Both the position numbers and the translations under genes were made by a program. From Cohnella sp. AR92 (lineage in GTDB: Bacteria > Bacillota > Bacilli > Paenibacillales > Paenibacillaceae): a DNA stretch of 64,000 nt. Below are positions 28,426 to 38,661 of the stretch, in pieces. The first letter of the stretch is position 1, and each line of letters begins with the position of its first letter. The notes beneath the pieces were generated by a model. That model was not told the DNA's origin and did no database searches. It worked only from the letters and a program-made list of their open reading frames with translations. The stretch covers positions 461,733 through 525,732 of the forward strand of contig NZ_RZJR01000001.1 in NCBI RefSeq assembly GCF_003990975.1, in the 5' to 3' direction.

Positions 28426-30306
28426 ATGGATATCGTTTTCTCGCAGTATGCCTGGTTCGCCCCGCTGTTCCCGCTTGCCGCGTTCGCCGTCCTGACGGCG
28501 ATGGGGCGGGGGCTTCGAACGACCGGGGCATGGGTCGCCACGATCGCTTCCTTGCTCTCCTTCGTGCTCTCGCTTCTGATCGCCATCGAGAGGCTCGGGG
28601 ATTCGGCGGAGGATTATACCGGCCGGATCGAATGGCTGAGAGCGGGCTCGATCGTTCTGCACGCAGGCTATGAAGTGACCAATCTTACCGCCCTTATGCT
28701 GATCATCGTGACGCTTGTGGCTTTGCTCGTGAATATCTACTCGCTCGGCTATATGAAGGACGACGAGAGGATCTCCGTCTTCTTCGGTTATGTGGCCCTG
28801 TTTACCGCTTCAATGCTTGGGCTGGTGCTGGCCGACAACCTATTGACGCTGTACATATGCTGGGAGCTGGTCGGGGTGTGCTCGTTCCTCCTGATCGGCT
28901 TCTGGTTCCGCAAGCCGGAAGCGAGAGCGGCAGCGAAGAAGGCGTTTATCGTCACCCGGATCGGAGACCTGGGCCTTCTGATCGCCATTCTGCTGCTGTA
29001 CTGGAACATGCCGAACCATGAGCTCGACTTCACCAGCTTCTACAACGTGTTCCACTCGCAGAGCGGGCTGATCTCGACCTCTCTTACTACCTTAATCGCG
29101 CTTCTTATCTTCCTGGGAGCCGTCGGCAAGTCCGGGCAATTCCCGCTGCACGTGTGGCTTCCGGACGCGATGGAAGGCCCGACGCCGATCAGCGCGCTGA
29201 TCCATGCGGCGACGATGGTGGCGGCAGGCGTCTATCTCGTCGTTCGGACGTTCGATATCTTCGCCGCATCGGATGCGGCGCTCACGACCGTCGCGGTCGT
29301 CGGCGCGTTCACCGCGATCTTCGCCGCGTCCGTCGGGCTGGCCCAGAACGATATCAAGCGAATCCTCGCTTATTCGACGGTCAGCCAGCTGGGCTACATG
29401 ATGCTGGCGCTGGGAGCGGGATCCACGACGGCGGGAATGTTCCATCTGTTCACGCATGCCTTCTTCAAGGCGCTTCTTTTCCTCGCGGCCGGGAGCGTCA
29501 TCCATGCCGTCCATACGCAGGATATCCGCGAGATGGGCGGGCTGGGCCGCCGGATGAAGATAACGGCATGGACCTTCGGGATCGGGGCGCTCGCGCTGTC
29601 CGGAATCCCGCCGTTCGCGGGCTTCTGGTCGAAGGATGCGGTACTGGCCGCCGCTCTGGACGACAGCCCTTGGTTGTTCGCGGTCGGTCTCGCGGCCGCC
29701 TTCTTCACGGCGCTCTACATGGCGAGGTTGTTCTTCCTCGTCTTCATGGGGAAGGCTCGGGGAGACGCGCGGGCCTATGCCCATGCGAAGGAATCGCCTC
29801 TCGTCATGACGCTGCCGCTTCTCGTGCTTGCCGTCTTCTCCGTCGCCGCGGGCTTCGTCGAGACCCCGTGGAACGAGTGGCTGGGCTCCTGGCTCACCGA
29901 CGGAGAGGAGAAGGGTTCGTTCAGCAGCATGGTCGTGATCTCTTCGATCGGCGCATCGCTGCTCGGCCTCTATCTCGGCTGGCTATTCTACGGAAGAACG
30001 TCCGCCGGCCGCAACCCGGTCGCGGAGAGGCTTCCTTGGCTCACGCGCCTGTTGGAGCGTAAATATTACGTCGACGAGCTCTATGAGCTGGCGTTCGTCC
30101 GTCCACTGGCGAAGCTAGGGCGCGGGCTGTCCCGGTTCGACGAGGCAGTCGTCGACGGAGCGGTCCGATTGGTCGGCAGCTCGGTGCAAGCGGCCGGCAA
30201 GCTGAATACAAGACTGCAGAGCGGGCAGGTTCAGGCGTATGCGCTGTACGGGGTGCTGGGCGCCGTCATCCTGATTCTAGCCATCGCCGGAAGGAGGTTC
30301 TGGTGA
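28426..30306 (+). CDS. nuoL: NADH-quinone oxidoreductase subunit L
   Basis: 626 residues. Antiporter-like proton-pumping subunit at the distal end of the membrane arm. LYICWELVGVCSFLLIGFWF, the pumping-lysine segments (VGKSGQFPLHVWLPDAMEGPTPISALIHAATMV) and a long C-terminal amphipathic helix region are present. The ATG at 28426 follows AGGAGG at 28413-28418. An in-frame ATG at 28405 would overlap nuoK and lacks a ribosome site. Confidence 0.97.
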   Translation: MDIVFSQYAWFAPLFPLAAFAVLTAMGRGLRTTGAWVATIASLLSFVLSLLIAIERLGDSAEDYTGRIEWLRAGSIVLHAGYEVTNLTALMLIIVTLVALLVNIYSLGYMKDDERISVFFGYVALFTASMLGLVLADNLLTLYICWELVGVCSFLLIGFWFRKPEARAAAKKAFIVTRIGDLGLLIAILLLYWNMPNHELDFTSFYNVFHSQSGLISTSLTTLIALLIFLGAVGKSGQFPLHVWLPDAMEGPTPISALIHAATMVAAGVYLVVRTFDIFAASDAALTTVAVVGAFTAIFAASVGLAQNDIKRILAYSTVSQLGYMMLALGAGSTTAGMFHLFTHAFFKALLFLAAGSVIHAVHTQDIREMGGLGRRMKITAWTFGIGALALSGIPPFAGFWSKDAVLAAALDDSPWLFAVGLAAAFFTALYMARLFFLVFMGKARGDARAYAHAKESPLVMTLPLLVLAVFSVAAGFVETPWNEWLGSWLTDGEEKGSFSSMVVISSIGASLLGLYLGWLFYGRTSAGRNPVAERLPWLTRLLERKYYVDELYELAFVRPLAKLGRGLSRFDEAVVDGAVRLVGSSVQAAGKLNTRLQSGQVQAYALYGVLGAVILILAIAGRRFW

Positions 30307-31916
30307 TGCTGGAGGACCTTCCGATCTTATCGATTATCGCCTTCCTGCCTCTGCTCGGGGCATTGGTTACGCTGTTTCTCCCGCAGGGCGGCAGCCGAAT
30401 CATCCGCTTCACCGCACTCGTCTTCACCTTTGCTCCTCTGCTTCTGGCAATCGCGCTCTATATCTCCTATGAACCCGCCGTCGGCGGAGGAGCCTTCGCC
30501 GAGAAGCTGACCTGGCTGTCCATCCCGCTTAATATGGACGCGGGGCTGAGCAACAACGGAGTGACCTCCTATCGGCTGCTCTTCGACTATCGGATGGGCA
30601 TCGACGGAATCTCCCTCCCGCTCGTGCTTCTGACGGGAGTCGTCTCGTCGATGGCCGCGTTGGCCTCCGTCCACATCCGCAAACGCAGGAAGCTCTATTA
30701 CTTCCTCTTCCTGCTGCTCCAGACGGGGATGTACGGGGTGTTCCTCGCGCGGGATCTGACTCTGTTCTTCATCTTCTTCGAGCTGACTCTCATTCCGATG
30801 TTCTTCCTGATCGGAATCTGGGGCTACTTCGGAAGGGAGCAGGCGGCGAATCGATTCCTCGTCTACAACGGGCTCGGCTCGGCGTTCATGCTGCTGGCGT
30901 TCCTTATTCTGATCGCGACGGCAGGCTTCAGCACGGCGCCTTCGGCAACGGGCATGCAGCTGACCTTCAGCGGAAGCTATGAGGTGCTGTTCGCGAATCT
31001 GTCCGATCCGAATGCGGCAGCTAACCTGAACAGCGCGATGCATTTGTCGGATCCCTTGAAGTGGTCCGCATTCGTCCTCTTGATCGTCGCTTTCGGAATC
31101 AAGCTTCCGATTTTCCCTCTGCACACCTGGATGCTGAAGGTGCATGCGGAAGCGGCTCCGCCGGTCGTCATGATTCACTCCGGCATCCTTCTCAAGATGG
31201 GTGCGTACGGCTTGATTCGCTTCGGGGCGTTCCTGTTCCCCGATCAATTGGATTCGTGGGCGCCGGTGCTGGCGACGCTGGGCGTCGTCAATATCCTGTA
31301 CGGAGCGATTCTGGCATGCGCGCAGAAGGAATTCAAGCTCGTTCTCGCTTACTCCAGCATCAGCCACATGGGGATCGTTCTGCTCGGGGTCGCTTCCTTG
31401 AACGAGACGGGCCTCGAGGGAGCCGTGTTCCAGAGCGTCTCGCACGGGCTCATCTCCGCGCTGCTGTTCTTGATCGTCGGGAGCTTGTACGAGCGAACGG
31501 AGACGACTCGGATCGACGAGCTGGGCGGACTGGCAAGGGTGCTTCCGTTCACCTCGGGCATTCTGCTGACGGCCGGGCTCGCTTCTCTCGGATTGCCGGG
31601 GCTGTCGGGCTTCGTCGGGGAGCTGCTGTCGTTCATGGGCTTGTTCGACGCCTACCCGTGGCTGACGGCGGCCGGCGTTCTCGGCCTCTTGTTCGCGGCG
31701 GTGTACGTACTTCGAAGCGTGCTCTCGATGACGTACGGAGGGCTGCCGGACCGCTTCGCGGCGGTAAGGGAAGTTCGCTTCGTCGAAGCGCTGCCGATGA
31801 TCGTGCTGACGGCGCTAATCGTTCTGATAGGGGTATATCCATCGATTATGACCGATATAATGTCGCACGGCTTCGACGGCATGATCAAGCTACTTCAGCC
31901 TGGGCACGGGGGGTAA
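30306..31916 (+). CDS. nuoM: NADH-quinone oxidoreductase subunit M
   Basis: 536 residues. ND4-type antiporter-like subunit with LTLFFIFFELTLIPMFFLIG (conserved Glu), KLPIFPLHTWMLKVHAEAAPPVVMIHSG and YSSISHMGIVLLG. The ATG at 30306 shares one base with the nuoL stop; a GTG at 30303 is also possible. AAGGAGG at 30291-30297 is better spaced for the ATG. Confidence 0.96.
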   Translation: MLEDLPILSIIAFLPLLGALVTLFLPQGGSRIIRFTALVFTFAPLLLAIALYISYEPAVGGGAFAEKLTWLSIPLNMDAGLSNNGVTSYRLLFDYRMGIDGISLPLVLLTGVVSSMAALASVHIRKRRKLYYFLFLLLQTGMYGVFLARDLTLFFIFFELTLIPMFFLIGIWGYFGREQAANRFLVYNGLGSAFMLLAFLILIATAGFSTAPSATGMQLTFSGSYEVLFANLSDPNAAANLNSAMHLSDPLKWSAFVLLIVAFGIKLPIFPLHTWMLKVHAEAAPPVVMIHSGILLKMGAYGLIRFGAFLFPDQLDSWAPVLATLGVVNILYGAILACAQKEFKLVLAYSSISHMGIVLLGVASLNETGLEGAVFQSVSHGLISALLFLIVGSLYERTETTRIDELGGLARVLPFTSGILLTAGLASLGLPGLSGFVGELLSFMGLFDAYPWLTAAGVLGLLFAAVYVLRSVLSMTYGGLPDRFAAVREVRFVEALPMIVLTALIVLIGVYPSIMTDIMSHGFDGMIKLLQPGHGG

Positions 31917-31920
31917 AGAG

Positions 31921-33456
31921 ATGCAGACATTGACTTGGAGCGAAACCTGGTACCTGGCCCCCGAGATCGTTCTGGCCGCTTTTACCCTCGTGCTGGCGAT
32001 TGCGGATCTGGTTCTCCCCGGGCGGATCAACCGCGATCTGATCGGGTGGGGCGCCGTGCTCGGCTTGTTGACGGCCGGCGTATTCGTCGGCTGGCACATT
32101 CATGATCTTGGTGTCTGGGACTCGGCGGGGCGTGATCCTTACTACAATCTGCTCGATGGAAGCTATCGCGTGGACGATTTCGGCAACCTGCTCAAGCTGG
32201 TTTTCCTGGGGGCGGCCGCTTTGATCGTATTGGCATCCCTGGGGACGCTGAAGAAGGAAGAGATCCCGATCAAGGGCGAATTCTATTATCTCGTTCTGCC
32301 CGCCGTCCTGGGCGCCATGGTAATGGCCTCCTCCGGAGACCTGATTACCCTGTTCGTCGGAATGGAACTGCTTAGCATCACTTCCTATGTTCTCGTCGGC
32401 ATCCGCAAGAGCAGCGGCCTGTCGGGGGAAGCGGCTTTTAAGTACGTGGTGACGGGCGGAACGGCGTCGGCCTTCGTGCTCTACGGGATGTCCTTCCTGT
32501 ACGGCGTGACGGGTTCGACCCGACTATTCGACATTGGGCAAGCGCTGCAGAGCGGTGCCGTCGGCGATTACAAAGCCATGGTATACGCGGCTTTCTTCCT
32601 GATAATCGTCGGGTTCGCCTTGAAGCTGGCGCTTGCTCCTTTCCACGCTTGGGCTCCGGACGTCTATCAAGGAGCCCCGACCCCCGTTACTTCGTTCCTG
32701 GGCGTCGTAGCGAAAGGCGCCGCGTTCGCCATGCTGTATCGCATCTTCATGAATTCCGCTTTGTTCGCCGTCTCGGACAACGCGCAGGTTCGCGACGATC
32801 TCTACCTCGCGCTCGCCGTGCTGGCGGCCGCCGCCATGATCGTCGGAACCGTCGGGGCCCTGAGGCAGCAGAACGTGAAGCGGCTGTTGGCGTTGTCGGG
32901 GGTGGCGAACGCAGGCATCCTGCTTATCCCGCTGACGCTTGACGTAACCAACCTGCATTCCTCCTTGTTCTCGGAATTCTTTTACTATCTGCTTGCCTAC
33001 GTCTTCATGAACGTCGGAGCGTTCGCCGTGCTGACCGCGGTCTCCCGTGAATCGGGAAGCGAAGAGCTGTCCGCTTTCGCGGGGCTCTACCATCGGGCTC
33101 CGTGGACGGCGGGGGCGATGACGGTCCTGGTCTGCTCCCTGGCTGGCTTGCCGGTGACCGGAGGTTTCTTCGGCAAGCTGTTCATTCTGTTCGGCGCGGT
33201 TCAGAATAAGGTCATCTGGCTGGCCGCCATTCTGCTCGCGACGACCGTGACGTCTTATTATGTGTACTTCAAATTTATTCGCCAGATGTACATGAGAGGC
33301 GGCGAATCGGAGAAGCAGGTTCGAGTTCCTCCGGCCGTCGGCTTCGTGATTTGGCTTAGCGCACTGGCTTCGGTAGCGCTCGGCGTGCTTCCGAAGCCGA
33401 TCCTCGAATGGGTCAACGATCTCTTCTCGGTTACGAAGGATTTCCTCGCTCCGTAA
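31921..33456 (+). CDS. nuoN: NADH-quinone oxidoreductase subunit N
   Basis: 511 residues. ND2-type antiporter-like subunit with LFVGMELLSITSYVLVG (conserved Glu), LALAPFHAWAPDVYQGAPTPV and RQQNVKRLLALSGVANAG. Four bases after nuoM. Last nuo gene; no nuoE, nuoF or nuoG is present on either side. Confidence 0.96.
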   Translation: MQTLTWSETWYLAPEIVLAAFTLVLAIADLVLPGRINRDLIGWGAVLGLLTAGVFVGWHIHDLGVWDSAGRDPYYNLLDGSYRVDDFGNLLKLVFLGAAALIVLASLGTLKKEEIPIKGEFYYLVLPAVLGAMVMASSGDLITLFVGMELLSITSYVLVGIRKSSGLSGEAAFKYVVTGGTASAFVLYGMSFLYGVTGSTRLFDIGQALQSGAVGDYKAMVYAAFFLIIVGFALKLALAPFHAWAPDVYQGAPTPVTSFLGVVAKGAAFAMLYRIFMNSALFAVSDNAQVRDDLYLALAVLAAAAMIVGTVGALRQQNVKRLLALSGVANAGILLIPLTLDVTNLHSSLFSEFFYYLLAYVFMNVGAFAVLTAVSRESGSEELSAFAGLYHRAPWTAGAMTVLVCSLAGLPVTGGFFGKLFILFGAVQNKVIWLAAILLATTVTSYYVYFKFIRQMYMRGGESEKQVRVPPAVGFVIWLSALASVALGVLPKPILEWVNDLFSVTKDFLAP

Positions 33457-33959
33457 TAAATCATCCATGGGGCTTGCCGTTCCGCGGTTTCGGCAAGGGC
33501 GCTGAGAACGTGTTCCCGGCCGCCGGCGAAGCCCCTCTCCCTCCAGCTCATTTTCCTCTCGCAATGGCAAATGCTCCTTCTTTGGTTCTATCCTAAATGG
33601 CGGAAAATATTGCTAGCGTGACGAAAGTCCTCTTTTTGCGCAAATAGGAAGGAAGAACGTGTCGAATCTAGAAATAGTATAAAGAATAGGGTAGAAGGTT
33701 GTTGTTCTTCATCCGCAAGAACCGCTGAAGGCCATATCCGCAATGGGACTGATGATTCGGAATGGGCTCTGCGTGGTATGGGAAAAAGGAACGAATGCAA
33801 CGGGTCGGCTCCGGCCGGCAGGTACCGGCTTCCGTTCTCTCCGGCTGTTTGCTTAATAGGCCCGAGAGAAGAGGACGCACTCCCCCAGCCCAGCTTCCCG
33901 CACGCCTGAAGGTGCGGGAAGCGTCTTAGCCAGCATGGGTGCAAAGGTAGGGTTTGACC
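33457..33959 (+). other. Non-coding leader region with stem-loops before the subtilase gene
   Basis: A 503-base gap with no credible gene. It begins with CTTGCCG/CGGCAAG (33473-33497), a possible weak terminator of nuo without a T-run. Near the end is a perfect 11-bp hairpin GCTTCCCGCAC (33893-33903) with GTGCGGGAAGC (33912-33922) and an 8-base loop, again without a T-run. The 33780-33930 stretch is rich in further complementary G/C blocks, so the leader RNA should be structured. I tested it by eye against GEMM, T-box, ydaO, cobalamin and TPP signatures and found no match. Confidence 0.5.
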
Positions 33960-36593
33960 ATGAAGCGACCAGCTTATATCCTTGTTCTGAGCACGGCTTG
34001 CGCCGTCATCCTCGCCGCCGGAGTAGGACCGGCGTCCCGTCCGCTTCCGGCAGGGGCCGCCGTCTCGACCGCTATCGTCGATTCGGACACCTCCGTCGCG
34101 GCTGCGAGCATGGCGATCGTGCAAGCGAGCGCCAGCTCGCAAGCGTCGGCGGATTTCCTGAATGTCATCGGAATTCCGGCGGCATGGCGCGCTCTTGACA
34201 GGGATGTGACGGGAACGATCGCGATCGTGGATACCGGGGTGGACTTAAATCATCCTGTCCTCTCGAAGTATCTAACCGATGGCGTCAACCTGCTGGACAG
34301 CCGCAAGCCTCCCGATGACGACAACGGTCACGGGACGGCGGTGGCCGGAATTCTGGCTCAGATCGCGGAAGCGGCAGAGGCAAGCTCCGCAAGCTCGTCC
34401 TGGAAGATGAAGATCATGCCGATCAAGGCTCTGAACAACAAGGGCGAGGGCAGCGAGATCAGCTTGGTGAGAGGAATCCAGTACGCGATCGACAAGAAGG
34501 CGGACATCGTGGTGCTCTCGCTCGGGCTAAGAAGAGACGCTCCGGAGATGCGGAAGGTCGTCGAGCTTGCGGAGCAGGCGGGAGTGCTGCTAGTCGCTGC
34601 CGGGGGCAACGACGCGGCCGACTTCGGCAAGAAAGCGGCCATTCAATACCCGGCGGCCTATCCGACGGTTCTAGGCGTCGGAGGGACGACCGGCACCAAG
34701 CCGCAGGCGGAATCGACGCCCGGGAGCGAGATCGACTTAGCCGCTCCTTGGAGAGTCAGCACGTTCAAGCCGGGAGGCGGTACCCTCTCGATCGAGGGCA
34801 CTTCGATGGGAGCGCCTCAGGTCGCGGGCGCGGCGGCGCTGCTTAAGGCAGCTAAGCCGGGATATACGCCCGCGCAGATTCGCGATACGCTTCGCCGAAC
34901 CGCGCAGGATGTCGCCGCCAAGGGCTGGGATCCCCAGACGGGTTATGGAATCGTCCGGGCGGACTTGGCGGCGGCCAGCGACGACAACATCGATTGGCGG
35001 GAGCCGGACGACAGCAGGCAGACGGCGTCCGCTTTCCCGCTCGGCGCCGAGGTAATGGGCGTATGGTCGTATGATGCCGAATGGGATTATTATTGGATCG
35101 ACGTTCCCTATGACGGCGAGCTGACCGTCTCCTGGGAGACGAGCGGCAGGACGTCGTTCCGGCCGAACCTGCTGTTGTCGTCATTAGCCTCGACGGACGA
35201 GATTTCTCCGTTCCTGATCGGCACGAACCTGCTGACGTGGCAAGTAAGCAAAGGACGGTATTATCTCAAGACCAACAAGGGCGGAGCGGCCGCCAAGGGC
35301 ACTTCCTTCGCCTACCGGCTGGAGAGCCGCTTCGGCATGTCGGCGGATGCCATGGAGCCGAACGGCTCTCCGCTCCGGGCGTTCACGCTCTCCCCCCGAA
35401 CCCAGAGCTGGACGGGGAATTTCGATCATGCGGGAGACGAGGATTGGGTACAGATCAACCTGCCTAAGGACGGCAAGCTTCGGATCACGGTAGAGCCGAG
35501 CACCACTCGGATCGATCCCGCGATCCACGTCGAGCAAGCCTCGGGCGAAGGTTCCTGGACCAAAGACGATTACGGGGACGGCCGAAGCGAGCAGCTTGTG
35601 CTAACGAATGCGAGTTCGGGCAAATACTACATACAAGTGCGCAATGCCGTCTCGGAGAACCCGGAGCCGGTGATCGGGACCTACACCGTGCAGTTGGAAT
35701 ATATTACTCCATACGTGGATCCCCATGAGCCGAACGACACGCCGCTGAAGGCGACCGTCGTGAAGCTGAACGGGGACGGTTCGACCCAAGGCCTTATCTC
35801 CACAGCGGCCGATAAGGACTGGTACCGGTTCACCATCTCCGAACGGGAGTCGGTGAGCCTGCAGCTTACGAACATCCCGTCCAATGTGCAAGCCTCCTTG
35901 AAGCTGTACGACAAAGGGGTAAATCTACTGACGGGATGGAGCAACGCAAGAGGCAAAACTCGAATAGACGGCACCCGCCAGCTTCCTCCAGGGACCTATT
36001 ATGTCTTGGTCGAAGCCGACGCCCCCATCCAGAGCTCTTATTACGGATTGACTCTGAAGGGCAAGGCTGTCGCGCAGACCTTCAACGACGTGGAAGGGCA
36101 TTGGGCGAAGCAGGTCATCTCGGCTGTCGTCAAGAAGGGGTGGATGGCCGGATACGCGGATGGAAGCTTCCGTCCGGATCGCCAATTGACTCGTTCGGAA
36201 GCGATCGTCATCGCGGTTCGAGCCTTCCAGCCCGCCAATACGGCCGCGAAGTCCAAGTACGCGGACGTTCCTGCGTCCAACTGGGCGTACGATTCCATCG
36301 CAAGAGCGGAAGCGAAGGGCTGGCTCTCCGGATTCGGAACGCTTCGGCTGGAGCCCGGCCGCGCGCTGACCAGAGGCGAGGCCGCCATGCTCGTAGCGAA
36401 TGCCGCGGGCTTGACGCAATCAAGGCTTCCGCAGATGAGATTCCTGGACGTTCCGACCAGCAACCAAGCGGCGGCCGCGATCGATGCCATGGTCCGCAAA
36501 GGCTGGCTCTCCGGCTATGGCGACGGGACCTTCCGTCCCGACGCGACGATCACGCGCGCCGAGTGGGCCGCGTTGATGGCTAAGCTGCTGTAG
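33960..36593 (+). CDS. SLH-anchored subtilisin-like serine protease
   Basis: 877 residues from the ATG at 33960 (GGTAGGG at 33944-33950; a TTG at 33954 is too close). Signal peptide in the first 35 residues. Subtilase S8 domain about 65-340 with catalytic Asp91 (IAIVDTGVDLNHP), His124 (NGHGTAVAG), Asn217 and Ser282 (GTSMGAPQVAGAAAL). Three beta-sandwich pre-peptidase-like domains follow (about 345-700), each opening with an EPDD, EPNG or EPND motif. Three SLH repeats end the protein (about 705-877), each with a SFRPDRQLTRSEA-like block. It should be exported and held on the pyruvylated wall polymer. Target unknown. Confidence 0.9.
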   Translation: MKRPAYILVLSTACAVILAAGVGPASRPLPAGAAVSTAIVDSDTSVAAASMAIVQASASSQASADFLNVIGIPAAWRALDRDVTGTIAIVDTGVDLNHPVLSKYLTDGVNLLDSRKPPDDDNGHGTAVAGILAQIAEAAEASSASSSWKMKIMPIKALNNKGEGSEISLVRGIQYAIDKKADIVVLSLGLRRDAPEMRKVVELAEQAGVLLVAAGGNDAADFGKKAAIQYPAAYPTVLGVGGTTGTKPQAESTPGSEIDLAAPWRVSTFKPGGGTLSIEGTSMGAPQVAGAAALLKAAKPGYTPAQIRDTLRRTAQDVAAKGWDPQTGYGIVRADLAAASDDNIDWREPDDSRQTASAFPLGAEVMGVWSYDAEWDYYWIDVPYDGELTVSWETSGRTSFRPNLLLSSLASTDEISPFLIGTNLLTWQVSKGRYYLKTNKGGAAAKGTSFAYRLESRFGMSADAMEPNGSPLRAFTLSPRTQSWTGNFDHAGDEDWVQINLPKDGKLRITVEPSTTRIDPAIHVEQASGEGSWTKDDYGDGRSEQLVLTNASSGKYYIQVRNAVSENPEPVIGTYTVQLEYITPYVDPHEPNDTPLKATVVKLNGDGSTQGLISTAADKDWYRFTISERESVSLQLTNIPSNVQASLKLYDKGVNLLTGWSNARGKTRIDGTRQLPPGTYYVLVEADAPIQSSYYGLTLKGKAVAQTFNDVEGHWAKQVISAVVKKGWMAGYADGSFRPDRQLTRSEAIVIAVRAFQPANTAAKSKYADVPASNWAYDSIARAEAKGWLSGFGTLRLEPGRALTRGEAAMLVANAAGLTQSRLPQMRFLDVPTSNQAAAAIDAMVRKGWLSGYGDGTFRPDATITRAEWAALMAKLL

Positions 36594-36611
36594 TGAGGTG
36601 GAGGTTCGTTC

Positions 36612-36869
36612 ATGAACGATGACAATATCTATCAATCGGTAGGCTGGAACGGGCTGTTCTCCATGTTCGTCACCTTGGGCCTCATCGTGGTGACATGGGT
36701 GCTGCTGCGGGAGCTTCGCTGGGAGAAGCTGCTGAAGCATCCGCTCAGCCCGGGAGCGCAATTGCTCAAGCTGATTCTGGCGATAGCGATCGGCCGCCAG
36801 CTTGCATCGTTTGTTCTCGATTATTGGGACTGGACTTCGTCCCTCAAGTGGCTGTTCGGCTCCAATTGA
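36612..36869 (+). CDS. DUF1146 (YwzB family) membrane protein
   Basis: 85 residues with two membrane helices (about 15-34 and 52-70). The arrangement VTWVLLRELRWEKLLKHP, then QLLKLILAIAIGRQLASFVLDY, matches the DUF1146/YwzB family, which in B. subtilis also lies just before murAA. Function unknown. The ATG at 36612 follows GTGAGGTGGAGG. The B. subtilis neighbour ywmB is missing here. Confidence 0.85.
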   Translation: MNDDNIYQSVGWNGLFSMFVTLGLIVVTWVLLRELRWEKLLKHPLSPGAQLLKLILAIAIGRQLASFVLDYWDWTSSLKWLFGSN

Positions 36870-36984
36870 GCCGCAACCGCATAACCAAAGAGCGTAAAGA
36901 TAACACTGGATAATATGGCGTAAATGCGTCCGTTCGATGAGCAGTATCTCCTGAAAAACTCCTGAAAACGACAAAAGTTGCCAC

Positions 36985-37014
36985 TTGTGTGAAAAGTGAC
37001 CGCGGTGTTATGAT
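36985..37014 (+). promoter_or_regulatory. Sigma-A promoter of murA
   Basis: TTGTGT at 36985-36990, an 18-base spacer and TATGAT at 37009-37014, with TG at 37006-37007 giving an extended -10. The leader to the murA ATG is about 75 bases. Confidence 0.6.
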
Positions 37015-37093
37015 GGAGTTTGGGTTTTCTGGAGTGCATCTCAGCCTATTGAGCGGCTTTCGGAATGATTATATACCCGCGGAGGGAACACCC

Positions 37094-38476
37094 ATGAGCA
37101 AAATCATCGTCCGCGGCGGCCGTCCCCTAAACGGGACTGTCCGCGTACACGGCGCCAAAAATTCAGTCCTGCCCATCCTTGCCGCATCTTTATTGGCGGA
37201 ACAGGGATCGTGCGTCATTCATGACGTTCCCGCCCTGGACGATGTTCACAACATTATACAGGTGCTGTCGGCATTGGGAGTGCAATCAGGCCAAGATGGC
37301 GGAAGCGTTCGGCTGAACGCGTCCCAGCTGTCCTCTTACGATGCTCCTTATGAGCTCGTTCGCAAAATGAGAGCCTCGTTCCTCGTGATGGGGCCATTGC
37401 TTGCCCGACTGGGCAAGGTTCGCATCTCCCTGCCGGGCGGTTGCGCGATCGGAACTCGTCCGATCGACCAGCATCTCAAAGGCTTCGAAGCCATGGGAGC
37501 CGATATCGGCTTCGGCCAAGGCTCCATCGAAGCGAGCGTAGAGGGCAAGCTGCGCGGCGCTCGTATTTATCTTGATATCGCAAGCGTTGGCGCTACCGAG
37601 AACATCATGATGGCAGCCGCGACGGCGGAAGGAACGACCATCATCGAGAATGCCGCCAAGGAACCGGAGATCGTGGATCTCGCCAACTTCCTGAATGCGA
37701 TGGGAGGCAAGGTTCGCGGCGCCGGAACCGGCATTATTCGGATCGAGGGAGTCGAACGGCTCTCGGGCGTCGAGCATATCGTCATCCCGGACCGCGTGGA
37801 AGCCGGCACCTATATGGTTGCGGCGGCCATGACCGGCGGCGATGTCTACATCGAAGGCGCGATTCGCGATCACCTCGGACCTGTCGTGGCGAAGCTTGAA
37901 GAGATGGGCGTTCACGTCCAGAGCGACGAGAACGGCATTCGCGTTCGGGCGATTCATCCGCTTCGCGCTGTCGACGTGAAGACGCTGCCGTATCCGGGCT
38001 TCCCGACCGACATGCAAGCCCAGATGATGGCGCTTCTGCTTCAAGCGGAAGGCACGAGCATCGTGACGGAGACGGTCTTCGAGAACCGCTTCATGCATGT
38101 CGACGAGCTCATCAAGATGGGAGCTCAGATCAAGGTAGACGGCCGTACGGCTATCGTCACGGGAAGCTCCAAGCTGGTCGGCGCGCAAGTATGCGCAACC
38201 GATCTGCGCGCGGGAGCGGCTCTGATCTGCTCCGCCCTGGTCGCCGAAGGAACGACGGAGGTATCCGGCGTCCATCACATCGACAGAGGGTACATGGATA
38301 TCGTCGGCAAGCTGGCCGGCCTTGGGGCCGAGATCTATCGCGCTCCTTCTCCGGAAGAAGTGATGGCGGAAGCCGAACGGGCATCCCGGCATCCTTCGAA
38401 GATTCTGGAAGAGATCAAAGGTCAAACCGCTGCGGCTGATATCGGCAAGATCCGCATTCAACCGACCTTGGCCTAA
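37094..38476 (+). CDS. murA: UDP-N-acetylglucosamine 1-carboxyvinyltransferase
   Basis: 460 residues. Cytosolic first committed step of peptidoglycan synthesis: transfer of enolpyruvate from PEP to UDP-GlcNAc. Lys22-Asn23 ([13 protein letters not shown]) and the PEP-binding Cys117 ([13 protein letters not shown]) are present. A Cys, not Asp, at this site predicts fosfomycin sensitivity. The C-terminus extends about 25 residues beyond typical MurA ([19 protein letters not shown]). The ATG at 37094 follows GGAGGG at 37081-37086. An upstream in-frame ATG at 36989 lies within the promoter. Confidence 0.96.
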   Translation: MSKIIVRGGRPLNGTVRVHGAKNSVLPILAASLLAEQGSCVIHDVPALDDVHNIIQVLSALGVQSGQDGGSVRLNASQLSSYDAPYELVRKMRASFLVMGPLLARLGKVRISLPGGCAIGTRPIDQHLKGFEAMGADIGFGQGSIEASVEGKLRGARIYLDIASVGATENIMMAAATAEGTTIIENAAKEPEIVDLANFLNAMGGKVRGAGTGIIRIEGVERLSGVEHIVIPDRVEAGTYMVAAAMTGGDVYIEGAIRDHLGPVVAKLEEMGVHVQSDENGIRVRAIHPLRAVDVKTLPYPGFPTDMQAQMMALLLQAEGTSIVTETVFENRFMHVDELIKMGAQIKVDGRTAIVTGSSKLVGAQVCATDLRAGAALICSALVAEGTTEVSGVHHIDRGYMDIVGKLAGLGAEIYRAPSPEEVMAEAERASRHPSKILEEIKGQTAAADIGKIRIQPTLA

Positions 38477-38661
38477 CGGCGTCGGTGATTCGCGATTGCC
38501 CACTCTCTGATCCGACCTTATTCCTATCATCTAACAATTGGAACGGGCTCTTCTCTAGAAGCGGCTGCCTGATGGCGGCTGCGATAGGGAGGGGCTTTTT
38601 AAGTTGATAATCGAAAAAATCGACTAACACCCCGCCAAATGCGAATGGGAGAGGAGATCTA

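Noticed and set aside
33780..33950. Possible known riboswitch (GEMM, T-box, cobalamin, TPP) before the subtilase
   Set aside because: None of the conserved cores could be matched; kept only as an unexplained structured leader.
33588..34142. 184-codon minus-strand frame over the subtilase leader
   Set aside because: No ribosome site, overlaps the subtilase start, and the translation is Arg/Ser-rich noise.
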